Assembly: GCA_023014485.1 (NCBI GenBank)
Contig: JAJOZX010000942.1
Span: 424,501-488,500 of the forward strand
Direction: 5' to 3'
Source of the DNA: Bathynomus jamesi
Lineage: Eukaryota; Arthropoda; Malacostraca; Isopoda; Cirolanidae
Length of the DNA stretch: 64,000 bases
Shown here piece by piece: positions 32,669 to 43,800 of this stretch. Position 1 is the stretch's first letter. Each line of letters opens with the position of its first letter. The translations under genes were made by a program, and so were the position numbers. The notes below the pieces were generated by a model, which saw only the letters and a list, made by a program, of their open reading frames with translations, was not told the origin of the DNA and did no database searches.

Positions 32669-33470
32669 CCCTGGAGTACCGAAGACGCTATTAAAAAATA
32701 ATTAATCGATTATTAGAGTTATTGTCTTACACATTAAGAAATCAGTGATTAGTAAAGAGCTTAAAATCAGTTGAACACGATTTATTACCGGCTAAGAAAG
32801 TGACAGTATATTTGACAGCAACAACTTATCAAAAGTCTAAATTTCGGATCACATTCTCTAGATTCAGAATTATCGTAAGCGACTTATTATTATTCATCAA
32901 ACAGAATTGATTTATGGAGGTACACGCGCTTTCTATTCCTTGCTGTAAACTCTTCCAAAACAGCTTCCCTATCACTATTACGATGTATATTCATCAAACA
33001 CAAAGCAAAGACACGCTCTTCACCCATTCTATTTTGAATTTTTTAGGCTGGATACTTTTTTAACTAATAAAGTCGTTAGGTAATGACTTAAAACTAGAAG
33101 CGCTAAATTTGATTGAATATGACTTAATATAATAATGCCTGGCAACGATGACTATATCACTTGATTTTATCATTTGTCGAATATTTTCCACAAGAATTAG
33201 GACTGTTTCATGTTCTTATTTTTGTTTGAAAAAGGGCTATTCCAAAATGGATGGTTCGAACTATCCCTAACTACCCACTGGGACTGGATCCACCCCTGAC
33301 ACCGGATACAAGGGGTAGGGGGACTGGGAGGGGTGGGTGTGTTATTAAAACCTTCACTGGTTCTCCATTAATATGTATACTAAAATTGGTGCGGATTACC
33401 CTACCCGTTTAAGCGTGTATAAACGAACAAATATCATCATCATCATCCCTCATATACATTAGAGGGAATC
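32669..33470. other. Unassigned spacer
   Basis: No ORF of note, no transposon ends and no RNA gene recognised. Confidence 0.45.
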
Positions 33471-33710
33471 TGTGTAACTAGGGATTTCATGAAATCCTTA
33501 AAGTGTTCAGGGATTTCTTGGAAGGTTAAGTAGTGATATTTTCGTTAAACCTATGGGAAAATTATTGAATGCCCGGTTAGGTCAACTGTACACCCTTGAC
33601 GATTGGTTAGGTTAAGTTGTGATATTTTCGTTAAAACTAACAAAAATATCACGACTTAACCTTGCATGAAATCCCTGAAAATTTTAGGGAAATCCCTGTA
33701 ACACACACAC

Positions 33711-33712
<2 letters not shown>
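33471..33712. repeat. Foldback of the ATATCACGAC family, longest copy
   Basis: GGGATTTCATGAAATCC and GTTCAGGGATTTCTTGGAAG lie outside two inverted GTTAAGT-x-GTGATATTTTCGTT blocks. The element ends TTAGGGAAATCCCTGTAAC. Adjacent (CA)n-(TA)n microsatellite. Confidence 0.75.
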
Positions 33713-33742
<30 letters not shown>

Positions 33743-34163
33743 ATATATATAAAAGGGAATTTCATACTTGTAGAAAACTTTACAAACTCTTTCCACAAAG
33801 GATATTGCAGTCACGTTATGTCAGAATATCACATCATTAATGTAAGAAGACTGTAAATTAAATTATAATACATTTTCATGATTAACGTTTTAATTTCACA
33901 AATTTGCCTGGGCAAATTTATTGGGTTACTTTTTTCCAACTGACGCTACTTTTTGCAAGCAATCATGCTACTTTTCATCATATATATCTAGCAACTCTGA
34001 CCCACAGCTGATTGTATGGATACGATAATTCTTTCTGTTAAAGGACATCACATACATTTATATGATATCACCTATTAGGGTCCCCTATAAACAACCTACG
34101 CTAACCACTACACCTCTGAGGTGTATATACACACACACGAGTATATACATATACTGTATATAA

Positions 34164-34482
34164 TTATATTAGTGGTTAACATTGCTGACTACCAATTCAC
34201 CGGACCAGTGTTCTATTCTCGGTGCCAGCAGGTTGCGCTCAGCTCACCCAGCTGTTCATCCTTCCACAAAAAAATTGGTTGGTGGATAAATGGGTATCCT
34301 GGGTAACCTCGTGGTTAGAACGCTGGTCTGCTGATCGGGAGGGCGAGGGCTACGTAACTTCTGACCACCCATGGTGGGTCGTTGTTTGGATTCCACTTTT
34401 AGCTGTTGGTCTAAGGTGAGACAACGCAGCTTGACCTTAGTCAAAATAACAAATCGGGCCCAAACGAAATCAAGGTAACCAA
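34164..34482 (+). repeat. Dimeric tRNA-SINE, second copy
   Basis: The decayed first unit (GGTTCTAT-type B box) is followed by the TTGGTTGGTGGATAAATGGG linker, a second unit, and the CAGCTTGACCTTAGTCA tail ending AACCAAGGT. Confidence 0.8.
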
Positions 34483-34532
34483 GGTTACCTTATAACCTTG
34501 CAGGTGTTTCGTGCGTGTTTCGTGCGTCAGCT

Positions 34533-34564
34533 ATATATATATATATATATATAATATATTCAGC

Positions 34565-34612
<48 letters not shown>
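34533..34612. repeat. (TA)n tract with a short duplication
   Basis: Two TA blocks each preceded by TCAGCTATATA. Confidence 0.92.
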
Positions 34613-34613
<1 letters not shown>

Positions 34614-34964
34614 AGAGAGAAGTTACAGGCTACCAGAGACTCGAGAATCCACTCTTGGGCAGCCAAAGAAGAAAGTAAAGGAAGTGGACAGTTATAAAAA
34701 ATTCCAAATAAAACTCTCCACCCTACATTCATGCAAACCCAACCTCAGAACCAATAATGTTCCCACCATTCATACACATTACATCATTTACTAAAACATG
34801 CATGAAAACTTGAGGTTGTAAAAAATAAAATACAAAAAAAACGATAGAGAAACGCTAAACGACTTTTTTAGGGATTTTTTTCATCGAAGCATCATTTACT
34901 GGTCTGTCCGCATTTGCTCTCTTCCTGCTCATCCCAAGTTCAACTATGAACCAAAACTCGATTT

Positions 34965-36025
34965 GCGAACAATGTACTACCTACGACCCGCGGCGGAAGA
35001 CAATTCCAAATATTAACTATATTATAAGAAAAAAGTTTTGTTCTATTAAACCTTCTACCCTTTAAATCTATTATTCTTGGTGACAATCATTATCTAATTT
35101 GAAAAGGTGCTCCAAATTTACATCATCAAATCTGTTTAATATCTTAAAAACTTCAAGAAGTTGGCCTCTCCACATTCTCCTTTATTACGAAAACAAATCA
35201 AGTTCTGCTAATCTTTGTTCGTAGCTTTTATTACGAAGGCTATACAGGTAAAGCTTGGTCGCTCTTCTCTGAATTCTTTCGTGTGTTTTGTATCTTTCCT
35301 CATACGGAAACCAAAACTGCAATCCTAAATGTGATCGAAATATACTCGTATATAGAAGGTGTTAAAGATAATATGATGTCTTTAGATTTGCCCCCAAAAT
35401 CTCGGGATATAAAACAACACTTTATTAACTTTCTCACCGGCTTCGACGCATTACTTTGAAAATTTTAAGTCTTTCGTAATTATGATACCAAAATCTTTTT
35501 TCTCCTCCCTTACTGAAATAAGATCTTTACTTGCCATACAATAACTGAACTCGCTATTTCGATAGCCGATGTGAATTATTTTGCATTTATCGACATTAAA
35601 TTGCATTCGCAATTTATCTGACCAATTAAGGTCACTTCACAACGGCCCTAGCTATGGAGTCCACTAGACGCTTTACCGTCGAGTTTCGTTTCGTCCGTGA
35701 ATTTCGAAATTTTACTGATCACATTATTATCGAGATTATTTATGCAAATATTGAACAAGATTGGTCCAACACAGACCCCCGAGGGATCCCACTAGTTACC
35801 CTTGCCCACTTCAACTCAGACCCATTTATTACAACTCTCTACTTTGTTTGCTAACCAGTTTTCAATCCATTTTAATACATTTCTCCTTATACCACACATT
35901 TTAATATTTTCAAGTACTGTAATCGCTTTTACGGAACCGTGTTGAACGCCTTCGCAAAGTCTAAATGCACAACATCCACCGTTCTATGTTGATCGAATAT
36001 ATTCATAATGTCGTGAAAAAAAAAC
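34965..36025 (-). mobile_element. LINE reverse transcriptase fragment (family C), CR1-like
   Basis: On the minus strand it reads VVHLDFAKAFNTVP, then in shifted frames GIRRNVLKWIENWLANK, VTSGIPRGSV and a FADD-region remnant. Further down come thumb and tail pieces. The large number of stops marks an old copy. Cut on the right by a (TA)n at 36028. Confidence 0.8.
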
Positions 36026-36424
36026 CATATATATATATATATATATTTATTCGTAAACACATAAAATTAAAAAATATCGCAGGACAAACAAAAAATAAAA
36101 GTAAAAATCATGAAGGGAGAGATTGTTTTTTAAATATAATATTTCATTTTGTTTGTAAACAAATGCTTTGCCTTTTTTTTACATTTTATCGTATAATTTC
36201 ACTAATAAATATTATATTTACGAGATGTTTTTTACCACACTTTGGTGAAGGAGAAGCCCAAACAAATTACGAATGTTTTGCAGTTACATAGAAAAAAAAA
36301 AAGTTGTCTATATACTTATAGTTTCATTACACGTGCGTTGAGGAAGGGGAGGGTAGATTTCTAAGCCAAAGTATTAGGGTTAAATTTCCCATCAAAGTTA
36401 AAAAATAAAAAATTTTAAGGACCA

Positions 36425-36662
36425 ACAAAGGTTTTGACAAAAGTAAATAGACACCTCTGGGTTTTTCATACTTTTTTATTTTATAATAAAAGCGAATAAA
36501 TAATAACAGATTTATTGAATCAATATATTTAGAATTGCATTGCTTTCCCCTTTGTATTATGGGAAGCTGACACACGTTCTGGCATTCCATTGATGAGCTT
36601 TGCCATTTGTTCTTCGAGACAGTCATCCGTCGTGGTGTCTATTTACTTCTGTCAACCCTCGG
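36425..36662 (-). mobile_element. Deleted Tc1-like element
   Basis: The ends TTGACAAAAGTAAATAGACA and its inverse (TGTCTATTTACTTCTGTCAA) are about 27 bp. The minus strand holds EEQMAKLINGMPERVSA then SHNTKGKAMQ, the typical C-terminus of Tc1 transposases (SMP-x-R-x(n)-KG). Confidence 0.8.
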
Positions 36663-36809
36663 TATACACATTTCGTCGAAAGCAAATCACATCGACACTT
36701 TAGTAACTTAAAATAATCCCAAAGAACTGTTGACAATGTCTTTTGACGAAATATCGTACGACCATTTGTTGACAATACTGACAAATAATTAATTATCAAT
36801 CACTTGCTA

Positions 36810-36995
36810 GCGTCTATGACTCAGTGGGTAACGCTGTCCCCCTATAAGCGAAGTGAGGTTGGGGGTTCGAATCCTGAGGTGCGGGTAATAATAATAATAG
36901 GAGTCAGCGCAATGGGCTAAATTAGTTGGCCTGAGAGCTGTGCCACCTTTTGGCAATCCTCACTGATTATTGTAATTATTAATAGTTTTTCATTG
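36810..36995 (+). repeat. tRNA-derived SINE copy
   Basis: TGACTCAGTGGGTAACGCTG (A box) and GGGGGTTCGAATCCTGAGG (B box), then GGAGTCAGCGCAATGGGC, TTGGCCTGAGAGCTGTGCC and an AT-rich tail. Confidence 0.85.
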
Positions 36996-37107
36996 TTTAA
37001 ATCAGTTTACGCGAGGAGTACCACAGTGTTCGATACTGGAACCGCTCCTATTTCTGTGCTATGTAAATGACTAATAATTGTGTGTATAGTGTGTGTAATA
37101 AAAAAAA

Positions 37108-37163
<56 letters not shown>
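37108..37163. repeat. (TA)n tract
   Basis: Uninterrupted TA dinucleotides. Confidence 0.98.
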
Positions 37164-37164
<1 letters not shown>

Positions 37165-37172
<8 letters not shown>

Positions 37173-37430
37173 CTTGTGTTGATTAGGCAAAATATTTCAA
37201 ACAGCAAAGTAAACTATGTATTCAGAGAATTTAAATTTATTATTTTTTCCAAACAATTCTCCCCCTCATATGGAGTTAATATTTGGAATAATCTGCTAAC
37301 AAATTTAAAAATTAACGTCTCTTCAATAAATTTTTCTCCCCAATTAAAAACAGGAAGATTTTGGATGAATACAAACGACCTTTTCCCTGCATCTTTCTCT
37401 ATATATATTCTATTTCCTTCATTTCTCTTA
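37165..37430 (+). mobile_element. LINE C-terminal tail fragment
   Basis: The open frame reads FREFKFIIFSKQFSPSYG then VNIWNNLLTNLKINVSS and FSPQLKTGRFW. The WNxL...SxxxFxxxLK pattern is the end of jockey/CR1/RTE-type ORF2 proteins. Confidence 0.55.
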
Positions 37431-38530
37431 AAACCTTCAAAGAAAATCAATCACTTATTTAAAATTCAGGTAAGTTATATATACCTGTAGTACAAATCGT
37501 GCATACTATCAAGTATTCAAGTTATTTGGTAAACAATGCGTCCAAGTTATCGTATATAGGAGCCACCTGTTTATTATTAATAGTTTCAAAGACGTACGTA
37601 ATTGTTATTGACGACTATACATCTAACACTTAAATATGGACCACTTGTACACAATATACTGCATTGTATTTGCCCAGTCTAAAATAAAAGTTGTTTAACT
37701 GTTTGTGGTAACAACGCTATGTATAAGTAATGTTTATGATGAATGTAATTTTTGCCATGAAAAGCAATTCTTTTTTCTCGTATTTGGTAGCTGAAATTAT
37801 ATGTCCTTATTATAGTGCATACTTTTAAATTTTCTGAATACAGTCATCTTCTGAACAATACTTCGAATTATTATTATTAGCTTTTTAGGGGGTGGGAATT
37901 GGGTTGCTTAGGAGAGACCATACCATAAATAAAGCATTACTTCATTCGACTCCCTTCATGAGTAGGCTATTACGTAGCAAAGCCTTAAATATGCCGCCGA
38001 CATTTACAGTGCTAAATTGAGTGAAGAACGTATGGTTTAACTTACACTCATTAATTTAGCTTAATTACACGTTAATTAAATTACAGTAATACATAATATG
38101 ATACAAACTTACAAAGGACAAAAACTTACCAATTCAGTATATCATAACAGATACTGTACAATCATGAAACCCGAGTAAAAATTAAATTTGACACTTAAAA
38201 CTGAAGTTAAAAATGAAATTGACAACTAAACAACTAACGAGCACTAAAATCAAGGTTACAGTGAGATAAGCCTACACAAGGAAGCAAAATTAAAAAATGG
38301 AGCTGTGGTTGGTTGGGAGAACTTGGTGTATTTAGATTATGGTTAGTTGGTTTGCTCCATTTTACGTCTTGTCCACCAGAGGGATCAGAGACGGGCGGTC
38401 ACGTTACCAACCAGAATAAATAAATGAGAACTACTGGAGGTCGAAACAAATACAAACGCGTGCGGCGGGTTCGTCACGGACCCCCAACTCCCCATTTTTT
38501 GATGGGCTATTTGGATTAGGGAAGGGAAGG
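37431..38530. other. Unassigned AT-rich spacer
   Basis: No gene, RNA or transposon end recognised. Confidence 0.45.
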
Positions 38531-38532
38531 CG

Positions 38533-38668
38533 TGCAATAATCAGTGAGAAGGGCCAGAAACTGGTACAACGCACATGCCAGACTAATCGGGAGTCGAGCC
38601 CCCGACCTCAGTGTCTTTATTCCACTTACAGAAAAAAAAGTTGTTACCCGCTGAGCTACGGGCGCTGG
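38533..38668 (-). repeat. tRNA-derived SINE, minus strand
   Basis: ATAATCAGTGAGAAGGGCCA...GGGAGTCGAGCCCCCGACCT...CCGCTGAGCTACGGGCGCT is the reverse of the 15.87-kb family. Confidence 0.85.
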
Positions 38669-38756
38669 CAAGGGAAGGAGTACGTTCGTAAGTTATAAAT
38701 TTTTATCATGTCCATACGAATGTCAAACTTTTTTGTGGTCGAATCTTTTTCATTAA

Positions 38757-38787
<31 letters not shown>

Positions 38788-39274
38788 ATAGTGTGTGTGT
38801 ACGCGCGCGCGCGGGGTGATTACAATAATAATTATGAGCAGAGACTACTCCTGGACATTAAAATTTGAGCGTTATATAAATCAAATATCTGATACTGTAT
38901 TTATTACGTATGGGATATCCTTCGACTTACTTTGGTGATAACCAGGAAAGTTTGCAGGAAATTGTTCCACGATTCAAAAAAATTTTCTTCGAATAAAAAT
39001 TAATAAAAAATGTCAATTAAAATTAACTTTTCTCGAACGTGAACAAATCCATTGCAAAGCAAAAACAGGGCGTGAGAGTTTCGGCATCACTAAATTATGG
39101 GATAAACGCCCTCCATAAGGACGTAGTAAAGGAAAGAATCGTTAAGTAATAACCATGCTAATAATTTTCTCTGGAATTAAAAAGCTAGTTGCGAGGATTC
39201 CCTCCGAATGTTCGTCATAGAGACAAACCTACGTAAAGATCTTGCGCAATATAAAATGCATAAAATGCCTATTA

Positions 39275-39400
39275 CAACCGAGTTACGTTACGTTGGATCT
39301 GTTTAGGAAATGAATGGAAAACTGTCCTCTTCGTGCGGATGATGTAGCAACCCACAGATGTTTCGAACCCCAAGTAAGGCTGTTGGTCTCCGTCATACGA
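39275..39400 (+). repeat. 5S-SINE fragment
   Basis: GGAAATGAATGGAAAACTGT...GCGGATGATGTAGCAACCCA then AGGCTGTTGGTCTCCGTCAT keep the family body in order. The head is weak. Confidence 0.5.
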
Positions 39401-40644
39401 TACGAGGAGTTGCGAATACTGGTGACGAACTCGACATGGGGTGCGAAAACCCGTTTTGCATGCAATCACATTCTCTAGGATGTACTCTTTTAAATGGATA
39501 AGGACGAGTGATGAAAGTTCGTCACTAGTCCTCGCAATATTCAATTCTTTTAAAGCGGGGGGAACACCACGCGCTCAGGGCAGATTGTGGAAGAATTCCG
39601 CGGATACTAGTGACAAACTCGGCGGGCAGCTAAGCCAATCAGCATCTCTTGCGGAGCGCAGTCTAGTTATCATCATTACAATAATCTACACCCATTTCCG
39701 ATCGAAATAATATAAACCTCAAAACCTACCAATTTCTGGAAAAGTTATGGCGATTTCTAATTTGCAAAACTAATGTACATTTACTCAAATCATAGTTTTC
39801 TTGTCATTAGTATTTGCAACGCAATGACTTTGCCGTTACGAGGAAGGTTAAACACTGAAAAACACTACTACTACGCCAAATACATATAAAAAAAAAAAAA
39901 AAAAAAATCTTTATCAGCAAACCTGTAGCCATTTTTCCCCTTCTCACACGGAACAAACGTTTTGAGAACTCTGAAGTCATACAAGATTTGCTGGGACGTA
40001 CGTTCGTTTAGCTCACATGGTCCGTGCAAAACGAAGCCGAAAGGAAATAATGATGTTGAATAGAAAGGAATGAAAAATGTGAAGTCGGGTATGGAAGGAT
40101 GAGAAAGAGGGGCGTTGCTTTGCTAATGAAAAATTAGTGGCACGAACCTATGAAAGAGTATAACGTACCACTATGGGTATAGCCCCCAACCTTCTCATAA
40201 AAAGTAGCACTGGATGCCTGAGGGTGGGGTGGTACCTTATTTCCCTCGATGATTGCTTTGTATCTTTGCGCGTAATCAATGTTTTTTAAGTTCCGAACTC
40301 GAGCGTCGTGCCCACACCAAGGAGAATTGTAAATGGTCTATTGTACGTGCGTGTATGTACGTGCACAAATTACAAATTAGTTAAATGAAAACCGAGAGAT
40401 TTATGTCAAGTACAGTACTACGGGATAAAAAATTATCGTTAAAATTTATTGTTAAATAATAAAAATTATATTTCTCTAAAATTATATAAGGCGAAAGTTA
40501 AAAAAGGAAACGGAGTAATAATATCTGACGCCTCCATTTTCCCACGCAGACACGAGTGTTCGTGAACTCGAGTCTCTCTTCTAAGCCCGAGAATTACGAA
40601 TGGGCCAGTTCAATTCAACCCGAGGAATAGTAAAATTATAGAAA

Positions 40645-40841
40645 TCATAACAGATCTTTGGCATAAATCAGACTCCTCCAGATATGGCCCATCTTCGGTC
40701 GTGGCATTAGAGGAAATACATCACTGGAATCAGAGGCATGGATCGCTTCTTTCAGAGGAGATGCCCTGATGGTCAATCGGAGCTGAATAGGTCTCTGGGC
40801 ACTTTGGATATGGCAAGTTTGCATCTCAAAATGAAACTTTC
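40645..40841 (-). CDS. PIGQ: PIGQ last exon P5
   Basis: Acceptor TTTTTTCCCGACAG, open to TGA at 40645. It reads KFHFEMQTCHIQSAQRPIQL then RLTIRASPLKEAIHAS and GHIWRSLIYAKDLL. It matches the PIGQ C-terminal region (VKF-x(8)-RPL-x-L-x-x-x-x-x-PL, then W-x-x-L). Entry phase (one base needed) cannot be checked because the preceding exon is missing. Confidence 0.82.
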
Positions 40842-43800
40842 CTGTCGGGAAAAAATTGATGTAATTAAAAAAAAATTCTACTCGAAACATCAAAATAGTC
40901 ACGTCGTGACCACAACGCACCACCACTTCCCATTAGATTAGCGAAGTTAATCGACGTTGCTCCCCATTCAGATGATGTAGCGACCCGCGGCTCGGATTTC
41001 ACGTAAAGCTATAGTTCCCTTCAATCAAAAGACCTTGATAAGTGTTACGAAAGAGGTTAAACAACCCAAAACACCATTACTATCGGTTCCAATGTTTGAA
41101 TTTTCACCTAAGTTCACAAAATTGCAAAAGATACGACCGAAGGCAACATCCACAACTCATTTCCCCGCCTTGTAGGGATGAGTGTGCCCACGATACGACC
41201 TAAGTGTGATTTGAGACAGTTTGAAGAGAAACCTTTCAAACAGCTGGTTTTTTTTGTATAGTTATTGTATTATATAGTCAACATTACAGTATGTGCTTAG
41301 AAGCTGCAAGTAACCACACTCTAACAGCGTTCCTACCTGGCTCCCACGTTTATTGCGGGTTTCCCTTAATATTACAGCATACTCGTATATTTAGGATGGT
41401 TTGGTTCTTGTTTTGGACAATTGTTGCAAAATGTCCCTCTCGACCCTAAAGTGTCAAGCGCTCATTTCCCTTCATTATAAATAAACCCACTGCTTACGCA
41501 TGCAAAAAAAAAAAAGGCGACGCGCCACACCCACATTCACAAGTTTTGGACTACAGTATTTGGTGTTTCTCCTACGTTTGGCTCATTAAGAGGACCGAGT
41601 ACTGTTTTAGGTTTAGTGTCAGGAGTGCTCTCTTTTTAGTATATGGTATTATAAGGACACTACGGATTATGTTTATTCCCATTATTTATTCATGTAACTT
41701 TAAGGAACTTACAAACGGCACAACCTTATCCATATAACATCAAATTCTCAATAAACAGTCGTGAAGCTTTTACTTCATTTCAAGCCTTACGCCAATCACC
41801 ATTATTAAGAAGACTAGACATTACCTGGATGTCTGCCAACAACCAACTTAGTTTCCAGGGAAGCAGAAAGAAACCTATTAAAAGGTCACATTAATTCACA
41901 ATGATACCCTAGAATGGCGTAGGAATGTGGCAACTCCACCGCCCGCCCAAAGGTGCAGCCAGCTCAGCATCTTCTGCGATAAGAGGAAGAAAAAGATTCG
42001 GATGGGAACCCATCTTTCTCCCGACTATGGGCAACGATGGTCTCGGATCAAAACCCAGCTACTTCCACTTTCTCACCTCAATCCATTGGGAAACCGCGAT
42101 GTTAATATATATTATATATAACCTTGGTTTTGCTTCCGCCCGAATTATTCATTCTGACAAGCTTGATGCTCCACCTTGGATCTACAGCTTAACGTTGAAT
42201 CCGAACCAGGACCCAACACGGCTAGTCAGAAATTACAAAGTCCTCTCCCAGACTCGATCTCACGACCTCCCGAAGAGCAGCCTAGCGTCTTAACCACTAG
42301 GCCATCTAGAGTACCCATTTATCTACCAACTTATTTTTATGGAAATATGAAGAGCTGGGTAAGCTGCGCGCCGCCTGCTCTCACCGGGAATCGAACCCGA
42401 GGCCGGTGGATTTGTATAGTTAGCGATACTATACTAACCACTACACCACCGAGGCGCATAATATATGTATGTATCACCGAGAGAAACTACGTTTCTTATA
42501 TCATTACAACATGTATCCTATCCTCCAAGGTTTTATTGGTTATAACAATCATATTAATGAGAGCTTTCCTTACCTTTTAACAGAGGTGATCCTGCTATAT
42601 GAAGGAAAGCAATAGAAACAGGATTCGAATTCAAGAGCCACAGAAGTAATGATACAAATCCCTGCAGGCTCATAAGGCAGAGACGAAGCTTCAATTGAAT
42701 AGTTGTTGTTTTTGATCAAATTTAATAAAATTAAGTTAATATTAAAATAATTAATTGATTTTAGCTTAGATATTTAAAACCAGTTATTCAGATAATAGAT
42801 AATTCATAAAGTCCACCATGTATATATAAAATATATATACAGGGTGGCGCAAAAGTCGCGCATTATAGGAATTTTCAGCATTGACTATACTATTTTTTTT
42901 TCTTTTAAGTAGGGGATGGCTGCGAAATTAACAATAGACGAGGGGGTGAGCTTGGCTTTAATGTATGGCACATCAGGTACAACAAATCGATGAATCGGTA
43001 CAGAATTTAAATTCTATACCGATTCATCGATTTGTAGTACCTGGCACTCCATGCATTAAAACCAAGCTCACCCTCTCGTCTACTGTTAATTTCGCAGCCA
43101 TTCCCTACCGAAAAGAAAAAAAATAAAATATAGTCAACACTGAAAATTCTTATGATGCACGACTTTTGCGCCACCCTATATATACAGTAACTTCGCGGAG
43201 CGTCGTGGTTTATAATAATATGCAAGCTTGTCAATCGTCGCGGATTTTCGAGTGGTCAATAAAATTCCACGCAGCGCCGCAGTATCAGGCAGTTATATCA
43301 AGGCTTATTATGAATCCAGTGAGCCAAAAATCACCGACTTTTTCAGCGTTTAGAGGTCTGAATGCTATATTATTGTACTTGTGTTTTTAATACACATTTA
43401 ACTTACTGAACTTTGGTTTTCATTATTATGACTGACATGGTGTCTGATAGCACTGGGATTTATAACATGGGATGTATAGTAGCGTCGCGGCAGTCTACCG
43501 CTCCACGACCGCGACGCTCCGCGAGGTTACTGTATTTTCTACGATACAGAAAGTGCCGTATGTTCAGTAGTTCGATGGCTCCTTTGGGTTCAATATAGGA
43601 AAGCAACACGTGGACCCACGTAAAACTGCAGATTCTCTTCGTCACATGATCGCCGTTATGAAGAAAATGAAACGTCACAAAACATTACTACTACTACTAC
43701 TTGCATATCGAGATTGACCTTTAAATTGATTACGTTCCTTCCTTTAACATGAATATTATCAACAATTTCACCGAGCTAAAGAGTAATTGAAGAGGTTCTG

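Noticed and set aside
43007..43234. 75-codon minus-strand ORF
   Set aside because: Falls inside the arm of the foldback MITE at 42838-43183.
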